Assembly (NCBI GenBank): GCA_021775575.1
Contig: JAJFHO010000253.1
Location: 1 to 40,527 of the forward strand
DNA from: Hyphomicrobiales bacterium
GTDB taxonomy: Bacteria > Pseudomonadota > Alphaproteobacteria > Rhizobiales > Methyloligellaceae
Length of the DNA: 40,527 nt
Direction: 5' to 3'
Made by a program: the position numbers and the translations under genes. Shown in pieces: positions 1-7,310 of this stretch. Below the pieces are notes generated by a model. That model searched no databases. It was given only the letters and a program-made list of their open reading frames with translations, and was not told the origin of the DNA. Position 1 is the stretch's first letter; each line of letters begins with the position of its first letter.

Positions 1-55
1 AGCGGCTAATAGTCGTACCCAGGCGCAAATGTGCGATTAAATTTTGGAGGAGACA

Positions 56-718
56 ATGTCACTGCAAATAGGCAGTTTAGCCCCCGATTTCGAAGCCGAG
101 ACCACGCAAGGACCGATCAAGTTCCATGACTGGGTCAGCGATAGCTGGTGCGTCCTGTTCTCGCACCCGAAGGACTTCACCCCCGTCTGCACGACGGAAT
201 TGGGGTATATGGCGAGGATCAAACCGGAATTCGACAAGCGGAATGTCAAAATCATCGGCCTGAGCGTCGATCCGGTCGACAACCACGCGAAGTGGGCCAA
301 GGATATTGAGGAGACGCAAGGCGTCGCCCCCAACTATCCGATGATAGGCGATACCGACCTCAAGGTAGCTAAGCTCTACGGTATGTTGCCTGCGGGCGCC
401 GGCGAGACGTCGGAGGGCCGTACCGCGGTCGACAACCAGACCGTTCGCAACGTCTATGTGATCGCGCCGGATAAATCGATCAAGCTGATCATCACTTATC
501 CGATGAGCACGGGCCGCAATTTCGACGAGGTGCTGCGGGTAATTGATTCGCTTCAACTCACCGCCAGCCACCAAGTCGCGACTCCAGTGAACTGGAAGGC
601 CGGTGAAGACGTGATCATCGTCCCGGCGGTTTCCGACGAAGATGCGAAAAAGAAATATCCCGATGGCTGGAGCGCGCCGAAGCCCTATCTCCGGATTGTG
701 CCGCAACCGAAGGGATAG
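56..718 (+). CDS. 1-Cys peroxiredoxin (Prx6 type)
   Basis: Thiol peroxidase that reduces hydrogen peroxide and alkyl hydroperoxides in the cytoplasm. The peroxidatic cysteine is Cys45 in the motif FTPVCTTELG. The only other cysteine is Cys32 (SWCVLFSHP), and nothing after Cys45 could resolve it, which fits the 1-Cys Prx6 subfamily. The 220-residue length and the long C-terminal arm containing PVNWKAGEDVIIVP and the YPDGW motif also fit that subfamily. An in-frame TTG lies at 44, but the ATG at 56 is preceded by a GGAGGAGA ribosome-binding site and is preferred. The gene appears monocistronic; the next gene is on the other strand. The assignment to Prx6 is firm, while the physiological reductant cannot be seen here. 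Confidence 0.95.
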   Translation: MSLQIGSLAPDFEAETTQGPIKFHDWVSDSWCVLFSHPKDFTPVCTTELGYMARIKPEFDKRNVKIIGLSVDPVDNHAKWAKDIEETQGVAPNYPMIGDTDLKVAKLYGMLPAGAGETSEGRTAVDNQTVRNVYVIAPDKSIKLIITYPMSTGRNFDEVLRVIDSLQLTASHQVATPVNWKAGEDVIIVPAVSDEDAKKKYPDGWSAPKPYLRIVPQPKG

Positions 719-818
719 GCCTTAGCCTTCCCGGCACGACGATGTGGAATGATGGCGGGGGCCGGGAGGTTCCCGCCGGTTCCTGGAATTCACGCCACCT
801 CGCTGGCCGGCAGAGTCC

Positions 819-1424
819 TCAAAGCCGCTGTTGCAGAAGCGGCAGGCGGTCGGCGCCCCAGTAGATTTGTCCTGCAAACGCGAATGTCGGCACGCCGAAG
901 ATGCCCAGAGCTTCGGCATTCTCCTTTTGGCGGGCAAGTTCCGCCGGTCCCGCCTCGGCCAGAAATGCATCGAATTCGTCAATGGAGCCGCCGAGTTCCT
1001 CGATCAACCCCGCCATCGCCGCCCGGTCTTCGATATCGATGGCGTGGCTGAAAAACCCAGCGAAGACGGCGTCTATATACGCGTCGAGGAATGATGACAT
1101 GTCCGCGAACAGCATACCGATATGGGCGATCTCCGCATTGTATACGCGCCGCGGTCCGCGAATTTCGAGACCCCGCTCCGCGCCAAGCCGGCGGGCGTCG
1201 TGATAAATATATTTAACCTTTCTCAATGCGCGGGGGTTGCGTGCGTCCTGGGCGCCATAAGCGGCTTCTATGTCGATTGCATAAGGGTGCCAGCATAACT
1301 GGAGATCCAATTCGCGGGCGAAAGCGCGCACCGGTTCGACGGCGACATAGGAATAAGGGCTGCGCAGATCGATATAAACATCGAGATCGCGCCGGCGGGT
1401 TTGTCTGTTCATGCTCGAATTCAT
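819..1424 (-). CDS. DsbA-family 2-hydroxychromene-2-carboxylate isomerase-like protein
   Basis: Member of the DsbA/GST-kappa thioredoxin-fold family that includes 2-hydroxychromene-2-carboxylate isomerase (NahD), a glutathione-dependent enzyme of naphthalene breakdown. The N-terminus has the family signature YIDLRSPYSYVA, with Ser in place of the CxxC active site. Near the C-terminus FGVPTF carries the cis-Pro loop. About 200 residues is the normal family length. No aromatic-degradation genes lie nearby, so the natural substrate is unknown; many family members act in general glutathione chemistry. Possible starts are a TTG at 1445, ATG at 1424 and ATG at 1412, none with a clear ribosome-binding site. 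The domain begins soon after 1412, so the start is uncertain by a few residues. Confidence 0.85.
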   Translation of the reverse strand: MNSSMNRQTRRRDLDVYIDLRSPYSYVAVEPVRAFARELDLQLCWHPYAIDIEAAYGAQDARNPRALRKVKYIYHDARRLGAERGLEIRGPRRVYNAEIAHIGMLFADMSSFLDAYIDAVFAGFFSHAIDIEDRAAMAGLIEELGGSIDEFDAFLAEAGPAELARQKENAEALGIFGVPTFAFAGQIYWGADRLPLLQQRL

Positions 1425-1530
1425 GCCAGGGTCGCGTTTCTTCAAGCTACCGCTACGTGACTTTACCGGCTTGTAACCGATCCGGCACGTCTTTGCGGCG
1501 CCTAACGCTTCTTATTGCAAATAATTCCTA

Positions 1531-1567
1531 TTGGCTTTTAGTGCAATTCGTTCTTATAATCATTATA
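1531..1567 (+). promoter_or_regulatory. Promoter with overlapping Fur-family-like palindrome
   Basis: A -35-like TTGGCT (1531-1536) is followed after 18 bases by a perfect -10 TATAAT (1555-1560). The -10 is the left arm of an exact palindrome, TATAAT-C-ATTATA (1555-1567), which matches the core of the Fur 7-1-7 box (ATAATCATTAT). Transcription would begin near 1568, about 30 bases before the ATG at 1600 of a putative metal exporter. A repressor bound here would cover the -10. The promoter and palindrome are seen directly; regulation by Fur or its manganese-sensing relative Mur is inference. Confidence 0.5.
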
Positions 1568-1599
1568 GACTGGCGGATGGATGCAAGCGGCGGACAGAC

Positions 1600-2808
1600 A
1601 TGACGGAACTGGTACTCAAGACCGGAAGACAGGCGCTTCGTTGGGTCGGTATCGAGTGGCCTGCCAATGGCTGGCGGATGCTGGTCATGGCCATTCTGGC
1701 GGCGCTGGCGCTGAGTGGCCCGGAAGTCCGTGAAATCGTCTTCACCTCCATTTCCGATGCCTATCTGCAGGTTACGGTGTTCGTCGCGGCGACGCTGGCG
1801 CTGGTCTATGCCTTCGAAACCGCATTCCGCTTCGATCTCGGCCAGGCCATGGCGCGGGCGCGTTATTTCCAGGCACCGATCGCCTCATTTCTCGGCGCTT
1901 TGCCCGGTTGCGGCGGTGCCATCATTGTCGTCACGCAATATACCCGTGGCCTTGTCTCTTTCGGCTCCGTGGTCTCGGTGCTTATCGCCACCATGGGCGA
2001 TGCCGCATTTCTGCTGATAGCACGAGAGCCGATGACAGGTCTGACTATCATGGCTATGGGCTTCACAATCGGCAGCGTCAGCGGCTGGCTGGTCGACTGG
2101 ATTCACGGTACGCAATTCATGCGCGGTGGCGGCGGCGATGAAAAAGCGCCCGCATGCACCGATCCCGTCCGCCGGGAAATCACCGCCAATGCGCCATGGA
2201 CCACACGGATCACGAACAATATCTGGCTGTATCTCGTTGCCCCAGGGGTCGTGCTTGGCCTGTTCGTCGCCACCCAGGCGAATTCGGATTGGCTGTTCGG
2301 ACCGCTGTCCGGCTTCGAGCCAACGCGCTGGTTTGGCGTATTGGCCGGAATCCTCTGTCTTGTCATGTGGTCTTCGGGCAAAAGCGAGAAAGCCTATATG
2401 GGCCAGAGCGGCAAGGACGAGGGTGTTCTCACTCTCGCAGAACGTGTCATCAAGGACACCAATTTTGTTACCAGCTGGGTCGTGCTCGGCTTTCTGACAT
2501 ATGAACTCGGCACCTATCTGGCCGGCGGCGGCATCGAGAGCTTGCTGCAGGTTTGGGCGCCATTCGTGCCGCTGATGGCGATCCTTGTCGGCTTCATTCC
2601 GGGATGCGGACCCCAGATCGTTGTCACCACGCTTTACTTGTCGGGCGCGATCCCGCTTTCCGCCCAGTTCGGTAACGCCATCGCCAATGATGGAGACGCG
2701 CTGTTCCCGGCAATCGCGCTGGCGCCGCGCGCGGCGTTCCTGGCAACCCTGTACTCGGCCGTACCGGCGTTGCTGATCGGCTACGCCTGGTTTTTCCTGT
2801 TCGAATAA
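1600..2808 (+). CDS. Putative 10-TM metal exporter (PF11449/ArsP_2-like)
   Basis: Polytopic inner-membrane protein of 402 residues, resembling the family annotated as putative 10TM heavy-metal exporter or putative manganese transporter. It shows a clear internal two-fold repeat: ALPGCGGAIIVVTQY near residue 105 and FIPGCGPQIVVTTLY near residue 335. Each is followed about 30 residues later by a GDA motif (TMGDAAFLL and NDGDALFPA). The repeated PGCG cysteines and GDA aspartates are plausible metal-site residues. The ATG at 1600 opens the recognisable protein; an upstream in-frame ATG at 1531 would add 23 residues that overlap the predicted promoter and is not favoured. A Fur-like palindrome over the -10 suggests metal-responsive control. 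Which metal is moved, and in which direction, cannot be read from sequence. Confidence 0.75.
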   Translation: MTELVLKTGRQALRWVGIEWPANGWRMLVMAILAALALSGPEVREIVFTSISDAYLQVTVFVAATLALVYAFETAFRFDLGQAMARARYFQAPIASFLGALPGCGGAIIVVTQYTRGLVSFGSVVSVLIATMGDAAFLLIAREPMTGLTIMAMGFTIGSVSGWLVDWIHGTQFMRGGGGDEKAPACTDPVRREITANAPWTTRITNNIWLYLVAPGVVLGLFVATQANSDWLFGPLSGFEPTRWFGVLAGILCLVMWSSGKSEKAYMGQSGKDEGVLTLAERVIKDTNFVTSWVVLGFLTYELGTYLAGGGIESLLQVWAPFVPLMAILVGFIPGCGPQIVVTTLYLSGAIPLSAQFGNAIANDGDALFPAIALAPRAAFLATLYSAVPALLIGYAWFFLFE

Positions 2809-2880
2809 GCGGCATTTCCCCGACGGACCACCTGCGCTATTCCTAAGGCTTCACGGGCGCATGAAGGGGGAGCAATTCGC

Positions 2881-3354
2881 ATGCAATACGGTTTCGAGAA
2901 ATTTGAAGGCCGCGCCGACATCGCCGGTGCGGTACTGGTCAAGCTCTTCCACCTGCTTGCCCTGTTCGCCATCGGCGGTGCGACCGTCTGGTCGGCGGCA
3001 CATGCCTTTCTGGGCATGGTCGAGAATGGCCGTGCCGAAATCGCCGACATTTTGCTGCTGTTCATCTATCTGGAGCTTGGCGCCATGGTCGGCATCTATT
3101 TCAAGACCAACCGTATGCCGGTCCGCTTTCTCATCTATGTCGCCATAACCGCGCTGACGCGGCTGATGGTTGAGATCATCAGCGTTACCCACGAGGCCGA
3201 CCTGGCCGTGATCATGATTTCCAGTGCAATTCTGCTGCTGGCGTTCGCCGAGCTTGTATTGCGTTACGGTTCAGTAAAAATGCCGATTTCAGGAGGCCCG
3301 GAGGAAATCGCCGACCGGCCTAACTCTCAGAGCAGTGCCAAGCGGCCGGACTGA
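2881..3354 (+). CDS. psiE: PsiE-family phosphate-starvation-inducible membrane protein
   Basis: Small inner-membrane protein of 157 residues with four hydrophobic segments: about residues 17-40 (VLVKLFHLLALFAIGG), 55-75 (IADILLLFIYLELGAMVGIY), 82-100 and 107-127. The central LFIYLELGAMVGIYF and the RFLIYVAITALTRLM stretch are characteristic of the PsiE family (PF06146). The biochemical role of the family is not established; in E. coli expression responds to phosphate limitation. A strong AGGGGGAG ribosome-binding site lies at about 2863-2870. I found no Pho box in the 70 bases upstream, so phosphate control is not supported here, and co-transcription with the metal exporter 72 bases upstream is possible. 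Confidence 0.85.
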   Translation: MQYGFEKFEGRADIAGAVLVKLFHLLALFAIGGATVWSAAHAFLGMVENGRAEIADILLLFIYLELGAMVGIYFKTNRMPVRFLIYVAITALTRLMVEIISVTHEADLAVIMISSAILLLAFAELVLRYGSVKMPISGGPEEIADRPNSQSSAKRPD

Positions 3355-3361
3355 AAGCCGG

Positions 3362-3805
3362 TTAAGACAAGTCAGCACCGCGCTGCAACACCGGTCCCGC
3401 GTCATCGTCGGACGTCCCGGCCTTGTCGACCCATGTCTCGGCGTAGGAGCGCATTTGGCGGGCGATTGCCTGGGCGCCTTCATCTTCTTGCCGCGCGATC
3501 TTGCTCGCCTTATCGGTAAGGAAGTCGCGCAATTGCCCGAATACCTGACCGGCACTCTGCACGGGGTCGACGCGAATATCGAGGGCGCCGAGGAAGGATT
3601 CAAGCTGGCGCCCCTTCCAGGTCATTGCGCCGGCGCTGGCGCGTCCGGCGAGACCCGCCGCCTCTTCGACCCGGCAAAGCTCGCTCAGGATACGCGCATA
3701 GGCGTCGTCGAAGCCCGCTTGCGCCGGGACAAATTGCAGGGGCATGGCCGTCGTCGCGGCGAGCGCCAGCATCCCCCGGTTAAATTGCCTGCGTGAGATA
3801 TCCAT
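3362..3805 (-). CDS. Tat-exported hypothetical protein
   Basis: 147 residues, product not recognised. The N-terminus has a twin-arginine signal, SRRQFNRGML, followed by a hydrophobic stretch and a likely AxA cleavage site (VPAQA) near residue 30. Tat signals usually mark proteins exported folded, often with a cofactor, but no cofactor motif is visible. The mature part is predominantly helical and charged, with a single cysteine (ELCRVEEA). It begins 12 bases after the stop of a 52-residue exported peptide on the same strand, so the two probably form an operon. It converges on psiE with only 7 bases between the stops. Export is well supported; function is unknown. Confidence 0.65.
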   Translation of the reverse strand: MDISRRQFNRGMLALAATTAMPLQFVPAQAGFDDAYARILSELCRVEEAAGLAGRASAGAMTWKGRQLESFLGALDIRVDPVQSAGQVFGQLRDFLTDKASKIARQEDEGAQAIARQMRSYAETWVDKAGTSDDDAGPVLQRGADLS

Positions 3806-3817
3806 GCGAGATTTCCG

Positions 3818-3976
3818 CTAGATTGTCGGCTGCGGAGCTTCGATACAGCTCCCTTCATTGTCCGACCACATCCAGCCGTCGGGACAAAAAATATCCTGGT
3901 CACAGGCGAGGCCACGGCCCATGGCAACGCCCATTATGGTGGCTGTTACGGCCACGGCAAGAAACACTCTCATCAT
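3818..3976 (-). CDS. Small exported Cys-containing peptide (52 aa)
   Basis: A 52-codon open frame starting ATG-ATG. It has a hydrophobic signal-like N-terminus (MRVFLAVAV, then a second hydrophobic run) ending GLA-C at residue 25. The mature part holds three cysteines (Cys25, 31, 44) and the motif CPDGWMWSDNEGSC, that is C-x2-G-x9-C. An AAAGG-type ribosome-binding site precedes the start. It lies 12 bases before the Tat-exported protein gene, in the same orientation. GLAC could also be read as a lipobox-like site, which would make it a small lipoprotein. A second exported peptide at 11680-11880 carries the same C-x2-G-x9-C spacing. No database family is recognised; coding status is inferred from signal, spacing and context. 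Confidence 0.55.
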   Translation of the reverse strand: MMRVFLAVAVTATIMGVAMGRGLACDQDIFCPDGWMWSDNEGSCIEAPQPTI

Positions 3977-4082
3977 TCTGCCTTTCGGTTTGCGCCCATG
4001 GGAACCCAGAATATTCCGTAATTCCTAGTCCGTAACAATACCCCACATTCGAAATTTGCTCGCAAGTGCTTCAGATCGCGCG

Positions 4083-4096
4083 TTGATCAGGATCAA
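4083..4096 (+). promoter_or_regulatory. FNR/FixK-type box (TTGAT-N4-ATCAA)
   Basis: The sequence TTGATCAGGATCAA is a perfect match to the FNR/FixK/Anr consensus TTGAT-N4-ATCAA, used by CRP-FNR regulators for low-oxygen or nitrogen-oxide control. It sits between two divergent genes: the exported peptide starting at 3976 (minus) and a 29-residue membrane peptide starting at 4158 (plus). With the usual class II placement (box centred at -41.5), transcription to the right would start near 4131, leaving a 27-base leader with a strong ribosome-binding site. The -10 is weak, as is common for activated promoters. The box is seen directly; the regulator is not in the window. Confidence 0.7.
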
Positions 4097-4157
4097 TGTC
4101 GGTCCCCGGCAGATGCGCGAACTTCTCCTTTGCAACTGAAGAGGAGGGCCTTCGGCG

Positions 4158-4247
4158 ATGAGTGAGGGAGAAATAGCCTATTTGGCGCTGGCGCTCGGCG
4201 CATTCTCTGTTTTTGCGATTGTGCTCGCATATTATTCGACCCGCTAG
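4158..4247 (+). CDS. 29-aa single-pass membrane micropeptide under an FNR/FixK box
   Basis: A 29-codon frame with an excellent GAGGAGGG ribosome-binding site 9 bases before its ATG. The peptide begins MSEGEIAYLALALGAF and continues as one transmembrane helix (about residues 6-25), then ends in YYSTR. An acidic outer end and a basic tail suggest a defined topology. A perfect FNR/FixK box lies 61 bases upstream. Small single-helix proteins of this kind include accessory subunits of respiratory oxidases (CcoQ, CydX types), and low-oxygen control would suit such a role. No oxidase genes are nearby and I do not recognise a specific family, so that is only a hypothesis. Coding status rests on the ribosome-binding site, composition and promoter. 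Confidence 0.6.
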   Translation: MSEGEIAYLALALGAFSVFAIVLAYYSTR

Positions 4248-4382
4248 GCGAAAACAGACCCGCGCAATTGGCAATCAAGTCACGACGCTGCGATGCACAA
4301 TATGTTGTGAGAGCAGTGCGACTGCTTTGGGTTGCCCTAATTAAATATCTGTTCTATAGCGCAAAACACTCGGCAACAATTT

Positions 4383-4426
4383 TATTGCGCCGCAATATTG
4401 ACGACTTGGGGCAAGGCATATATATT
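4383..4426 (+). promoter_or_regulatory. Promoter with adjacent 15-bp palindrome
   Basis: TTGACG (4398-4403) and TATATT (4421-4426) are separated by 17 bases, a good sigma-70-type promoter for the LuxR-type gene starting at 4467. Directly in front of the -35 lies a perfect palindrome, TATTGCG-C-CGCAATA (4383-4397). Its position, ending at the base before the -35, suits an activator or an autoregulator. The surrounding 4248-4466 stretch is clearly more AT-rich than its neighbours. A short inverted repeat, AGCAGT-GCG-ACTGCT, lies at 4312-4326 but has no T-run. Confidence 0.5.
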
Positions 4427-4466
4427 GCAGTGCAGCAAAATACTTCATGCAAGGGGTATATCCGAC

Positions 4467-5147
4467 ATGCCTGAACCCCAAATCATCGTGCTCGACCGGC
4501 ATCCGCTGTTTAGCCAGGGGCTATGCGCGGCGCTGAGCGCTGAAGATCTCGGTTGTACCGAGGCAAGTTCTTTCGATCATTTGGTCGCGCTTCTCGATGG
4601 CGGTAGCAAACCCGACCTCGTCCTGAGCGATCTTTGGCAATCGGGGCCCTCCAATACAGTCTGCCACAACTATCTGCGGATCAATTGTCTGCGTTCCCGC
4701 TTTCCCAAGCAGCGTTTGGCCATCGTCTCCGAAATCGACGAACCGGCTGTCGTCCGCAGCTGTGTTGCTCTTGGCGTATCGGGCTGTCTGCTGAAGTCAC
4801 AGACGGCGGTTCAGATGGCAAAGGCCGTGCGCACGGTCCTGGCCGGAAGAACTTATGTGCCGCCGGGCTACGAGGCGGAGATTCAGAGCGGCAGGATATT
4901 GCCGTTTGCGGATCGTTTGCGGTGCCTGACGGGGCAGGAATCGCGAGTGCTGATGCTGATCTGCGATGGTTTGTTCAATCAGCAGATCGCAGATGCGCTC
5001 GGGCTGACAGAGGCAACGGTCAAGGCGCATGTGTCAAAGGTGCTGCGCAAATTGTCAGTCCCCAACCGCACCAACGCCGTTGTCATGATAGGGCGCCTCG
5101 CCGAAGGCGTGCTCCAGGACCAATCGGCAGTCAGGCTTCAGGCGTGA
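4467..5147 (+). CDS. NarL/FixJ-like response regulator with atypical acidic pocket
   Basis: 226 residues: an N-terminal receiver-like domain (about 1-120) and a C-terminal LuxR-type helix-turn-helix (about 155-210, LTGQESRVLMLICDGLFN then ATVKAHVSKVLRKL). The likely phosphoacceptor is Asp55 (LVLSDLW), with Ser88 and Lys110 at the usual switch positions. The acidic pair normally written DDHP is here Asp10-Arg11 (LDRHPLF), so magnesium binding may be altered. The ATG at 4467 follows AAGGGG (4451-4456). No sensor kinase lies nearby, so it is an orphan, and a palindrome at its promoter suggests autoregulation. Its 3' end overlaps the convergent methyltransferase gene by 10 bases. The family is firm; the targets are unknown. 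Confidence 0.85.
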   Translation: MPEPQIIVLDRHPLFSQGLCAALSAEDLGCTEASSFDHLVALLDGGSKPDLVLSDLWQSGPSNTVCHNYLRINCLRSRFPKQRLAIVSEIDEPAVVRSCVALGVSGCLLKSQTAVQMAKAVRTVLAGRTYVPPGYEAEIQSGRILPFADRLRCLTGQESRVLMLICDGLFNQQIADALGLTEATVKAHVSKVLRKLSVPNRTNAVVMIGRLAEGVLQDQSAVRLQA

Positions 5148-5923
5148 CGCGTGCCGGACTTGCCGGCCAGAATAAATAGCCGGCGAAAGGCGAACAGGGT
5201 CTTGCCGTCGCCACGTTTAGGATAGGCGGTGAGGATACGCTCCCTGTAGGCGGCTTCGAAACTGCTGCGTTGAGGTTCGTCGAGGGCGTCGAGAAAACGC
5301 TTGAGTTGCGTTCCCTTGACGAATTCCGCGACCGGGTTCTCGCCGTCCAGAATCTGGCAGTATTCCGTTTCCCAAATAGCGAGGCTTTGTGCTACGGGGC
5401 TGAGTATCTCGTAATAAATCTCCGGCGCGTGGGAAGGTGCCGGCCGCAGCAGCGGTTCCAATATCTCCCGCCACGCTCCGCTCTGCACCGCCTCGGTGAT
5501 GTTGGTGTGCGAAGGCGCGAACCAGTTGCGCGGCATCTGCACCGCCAGATAACCGCCCGGTGCAAGCTGCGCCGTCAGATGCGGAAACAGCCTCTCATGA
5601 TCGTCAAGCCAGTGCAGCGCGGCGTTGGAGTAAATCAGCTCGCAAGGCGCATCCGGCCGCCATTTGTTCAAGTCGGCCTCGACCCAGTGGATATCCGGGG
5701 CCTCGGCGCGGGCGCGTTCCAGCATTTCCGGCGAACCGTCAATGCCTGTGATCTTGGCTTGCGGCCAGCGGCTCTTCAGTGCTCTCGTGACATTGCCTGC
5801 ACCGCAACCCAGATCGACGATTGTCTGAGGCGCTTCCAGCGGAATACGCGCCAGCAGGTCGAGGGCCGGCTGGAGGCGTTCATTGCCAAAGGCAAGATAT
5901 TGTGTCGGATCCCATTTCGACAT
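5138..5923 (-). CDS. tam: Trans-aconitate 2-methyltransferase
   Basis: SAM-dependent methyltransferase of 261 residues. It methylates trans-aconitate, a spontaneous isomer of cis-aconitate that inhibits aconitase. Motif I is VDLGCGAGNVT near residue 38, followed by the acidic loop GIDGSPEML. The family-typical N-terminus WDPTQYLAFGNERLQPALDL and the motif SNAALHWLDDH near residue 100 point to Tam rather than a generic methyltransferase. The ATG is preceded by AAAGGGAG. It starts 10 bases after the stop of the upstream CNT transporter gene on the same strand, so the two are probably co-transcribed. Confidence 0.92.
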   Translation of the reverse strand: MSKWDPTQYLAFGNERLQPALDLLARIPLEAPQTIVDLGCGAGNVTRALKSRWPQAKITGIDGSPEMLERARAEAPDIHWVEADLNKWRPDAPCELIYSNAALHWLDDHERLFPHLTAQLAPGGYLAVQMPRNWFAPSHTNITEAVQSGAWREILEPLLRPAPSHAPEIYYEILSPVAQSLAIWETEYCQILDGENPVAEFVKGTQLKRFLDALDEPQRSSFEAAYRERILTAYPKRGDGKTLFAFRRLFILAGKSGTRHA

Positions 5924-5933
5924 GGGCTCCCTT

Positions 5934-7259
5934 TTACCCCGGCGTCATGACGCCGACAATGGCGCCCGTGAGCAGGGTCGCCAGCGTGCCGGAAACGATT
6001 GTCTTCGGCCCCAGCGAGACGATTTCTCTGCGCCGCTCCGGCGCCATAGCGACGAGGCCGGCAATCATGATGCCGAGGCTGCCGAGATTGGCGAAACCGC
6101 ACAGCGCGTAAAGCAGGATCAGCCGGCTGCGGGGCGAGAGCGCGCCGGCAGGCAGTGACGCCATTTCGATATAGGCCAGCAACTCGTTGAGAATGGTCTT
6201 TGTCCCGAGCAGAGCGCCTGCCGTGCCGGCTTCCGCGAAGGGAATTCCGATGGCCCAGGCAAGCGGTGCGAACAACCAGCCCAGCAGCTTCTGCACCGTG
6301 AGTTCGAAACCGAACGGCGTTGTAACGGCACCCAATATCATATTGACCAACGCTACCAGCGCCACCATCACAACGAGCATGGCGACCACATAGGCAAGGA
6401 TCCGCAACCCGTCCGTTGTGCCCTGGGCGACGGCATCCATACTGCTGTGCGGCGCGTCCGTGATCGTTGCTTCGGCTTGTTCCGGCCCTTCGGAGAATCC
6501 CTCCGGCACCATTAGCCGGGCGATCATCAACGCGGCGGGCGCGCTCATCACCGAAGCCGCGATCAGATGCCCGGCGACGCCCGGCAGCGTCGCTTCCAGA
6601 AGGCTGGCATAAAGCGCCAATACGGTGCCGGCTACCGTCGCCATGCCCGCGGTCATGGTGGCGAACAGAGCGCCGCGCGACATGGTCTGCAAGTAGGGCC
6701 GGATCAGCAAAGGCGCATCGACCATGCCGACGAAGATATTGGCGGCGGTCGCGGTGCCAAGCGGGCCGCCGACATTCAGCGATTTTTGCAAGACCCAGGC
6801 GAATCCGGCCACCACGCGCTGCAGGACTCCCCAATGATAGAGCAGCCGCGACAGCACCGCCATAACCAGGATCAGCGGCAGCGCCTGAAAGGCGAGAAGA
6901 AAATTGTTTTCAGGGCCGGTCACATCAAAGGGCGCGGGCCCGCCGCCGAGATAGCCGAAAACCAGCCGCACACCCTCCAGCGTCGCGCGCTGCAGCGCCG
7001 TAACGGCACGGCTCATCAGGTCAAAGAGCACCCGCGAGGCTGGAAGCCCGAGCAGCAGCGCAGCGATGGCCGCCTGGAATGCGAGCCCCGTGGCGGCGAC
7101 TTTAAGAGCTCCGGTCTTGCCCAAAGCGGCGCGGTCCTCCGACAGCGTCCAGGCGATCAGCGGGATTAGCAAGACGCCGACAAGGCTTTGGGCCATGAGC
7201 ACCATGGGCGCAAGCATTGGCGGGTTTTGGCCCGATAGGCAAGAGCCGGCGCTGCGCAT
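5934..7259 (-). CDS. CNT-family nucleoside:cation symporter (NupC-like), variant substrate motif
   Basis: Inner-membrane concentrative nucleoside transporter, about 441 residues with 8 or more hydrophobic segments and the two re-entrant hairpins of the fold. The second signature is well conserved (CGFANLGSLGIM, then APERRREI). The first signature, normally GQTEAPL, reads GMVDAPLLIRPYL. In CNT structures the Gln, Thr and Glu of this motif contact the base and ribose, so specificity may differ. Start uncertain: ATG at 7259 has an AAGGG about 10 bases upstream, while ATG at 7217 lies closer to the first helix but lacks a ribosome-binding site. It lies 10 bases upstream of tam. Confidence 0.87.
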   Translation of the reverse strand: MRSAGSCLSGQNPPMLAPMVLMAQSLVGVLLIPLIAWTLSEDRAALGKTGALKVAATGLAFQAAIAALLLGLPASRVLFDLMSRAVTALQRATLEGVRLVFGYLGGGPAPFDVTGPENNFLLAFQALPLILVMAVLSRLLYHWGVLQRVVAGFAWVLQKSLNVGGPLGTATAANIFVGMVDAPLLIRPYLQTMSRGALFATMTAGMATVAGTVLALYASLLEATLPGVAGHLIAASVMSAPAALMIARLMVPEGFSEGPEQAEATITDAPHSSMDAVAQGTTDGLRILAYVVAMLVVMVALVALVNMILGAVTTPFGFELTVQKLLGWLFAPLAWAIGIPFAEAGTAGALLGTKTILNELLAYIEMASLPAGALSPRSRLILLYALCGFANLGSLGIMIAGLVAMAPERRREIVSLGPKTIVSGTLATLLTGAIVGVMTPG

Positions 7260-7310
7260 GAGTGTTCTAACCCTTGATAATGCATGTCGATGCGATTAAT
7301 CAGAAATCCC

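Noticed and set aside
754-777. GGCGGG/CCCGCC hairpin after the peroxiredoxin gene.
   Set aside because: No T-run follows in either direction, and such short GC stems are expected by chance in this composition.
2809-2880. A Pho box upstream of psiE.
   Set aside because: No CTGTCAT-like repeats are present in the 72-base gap.
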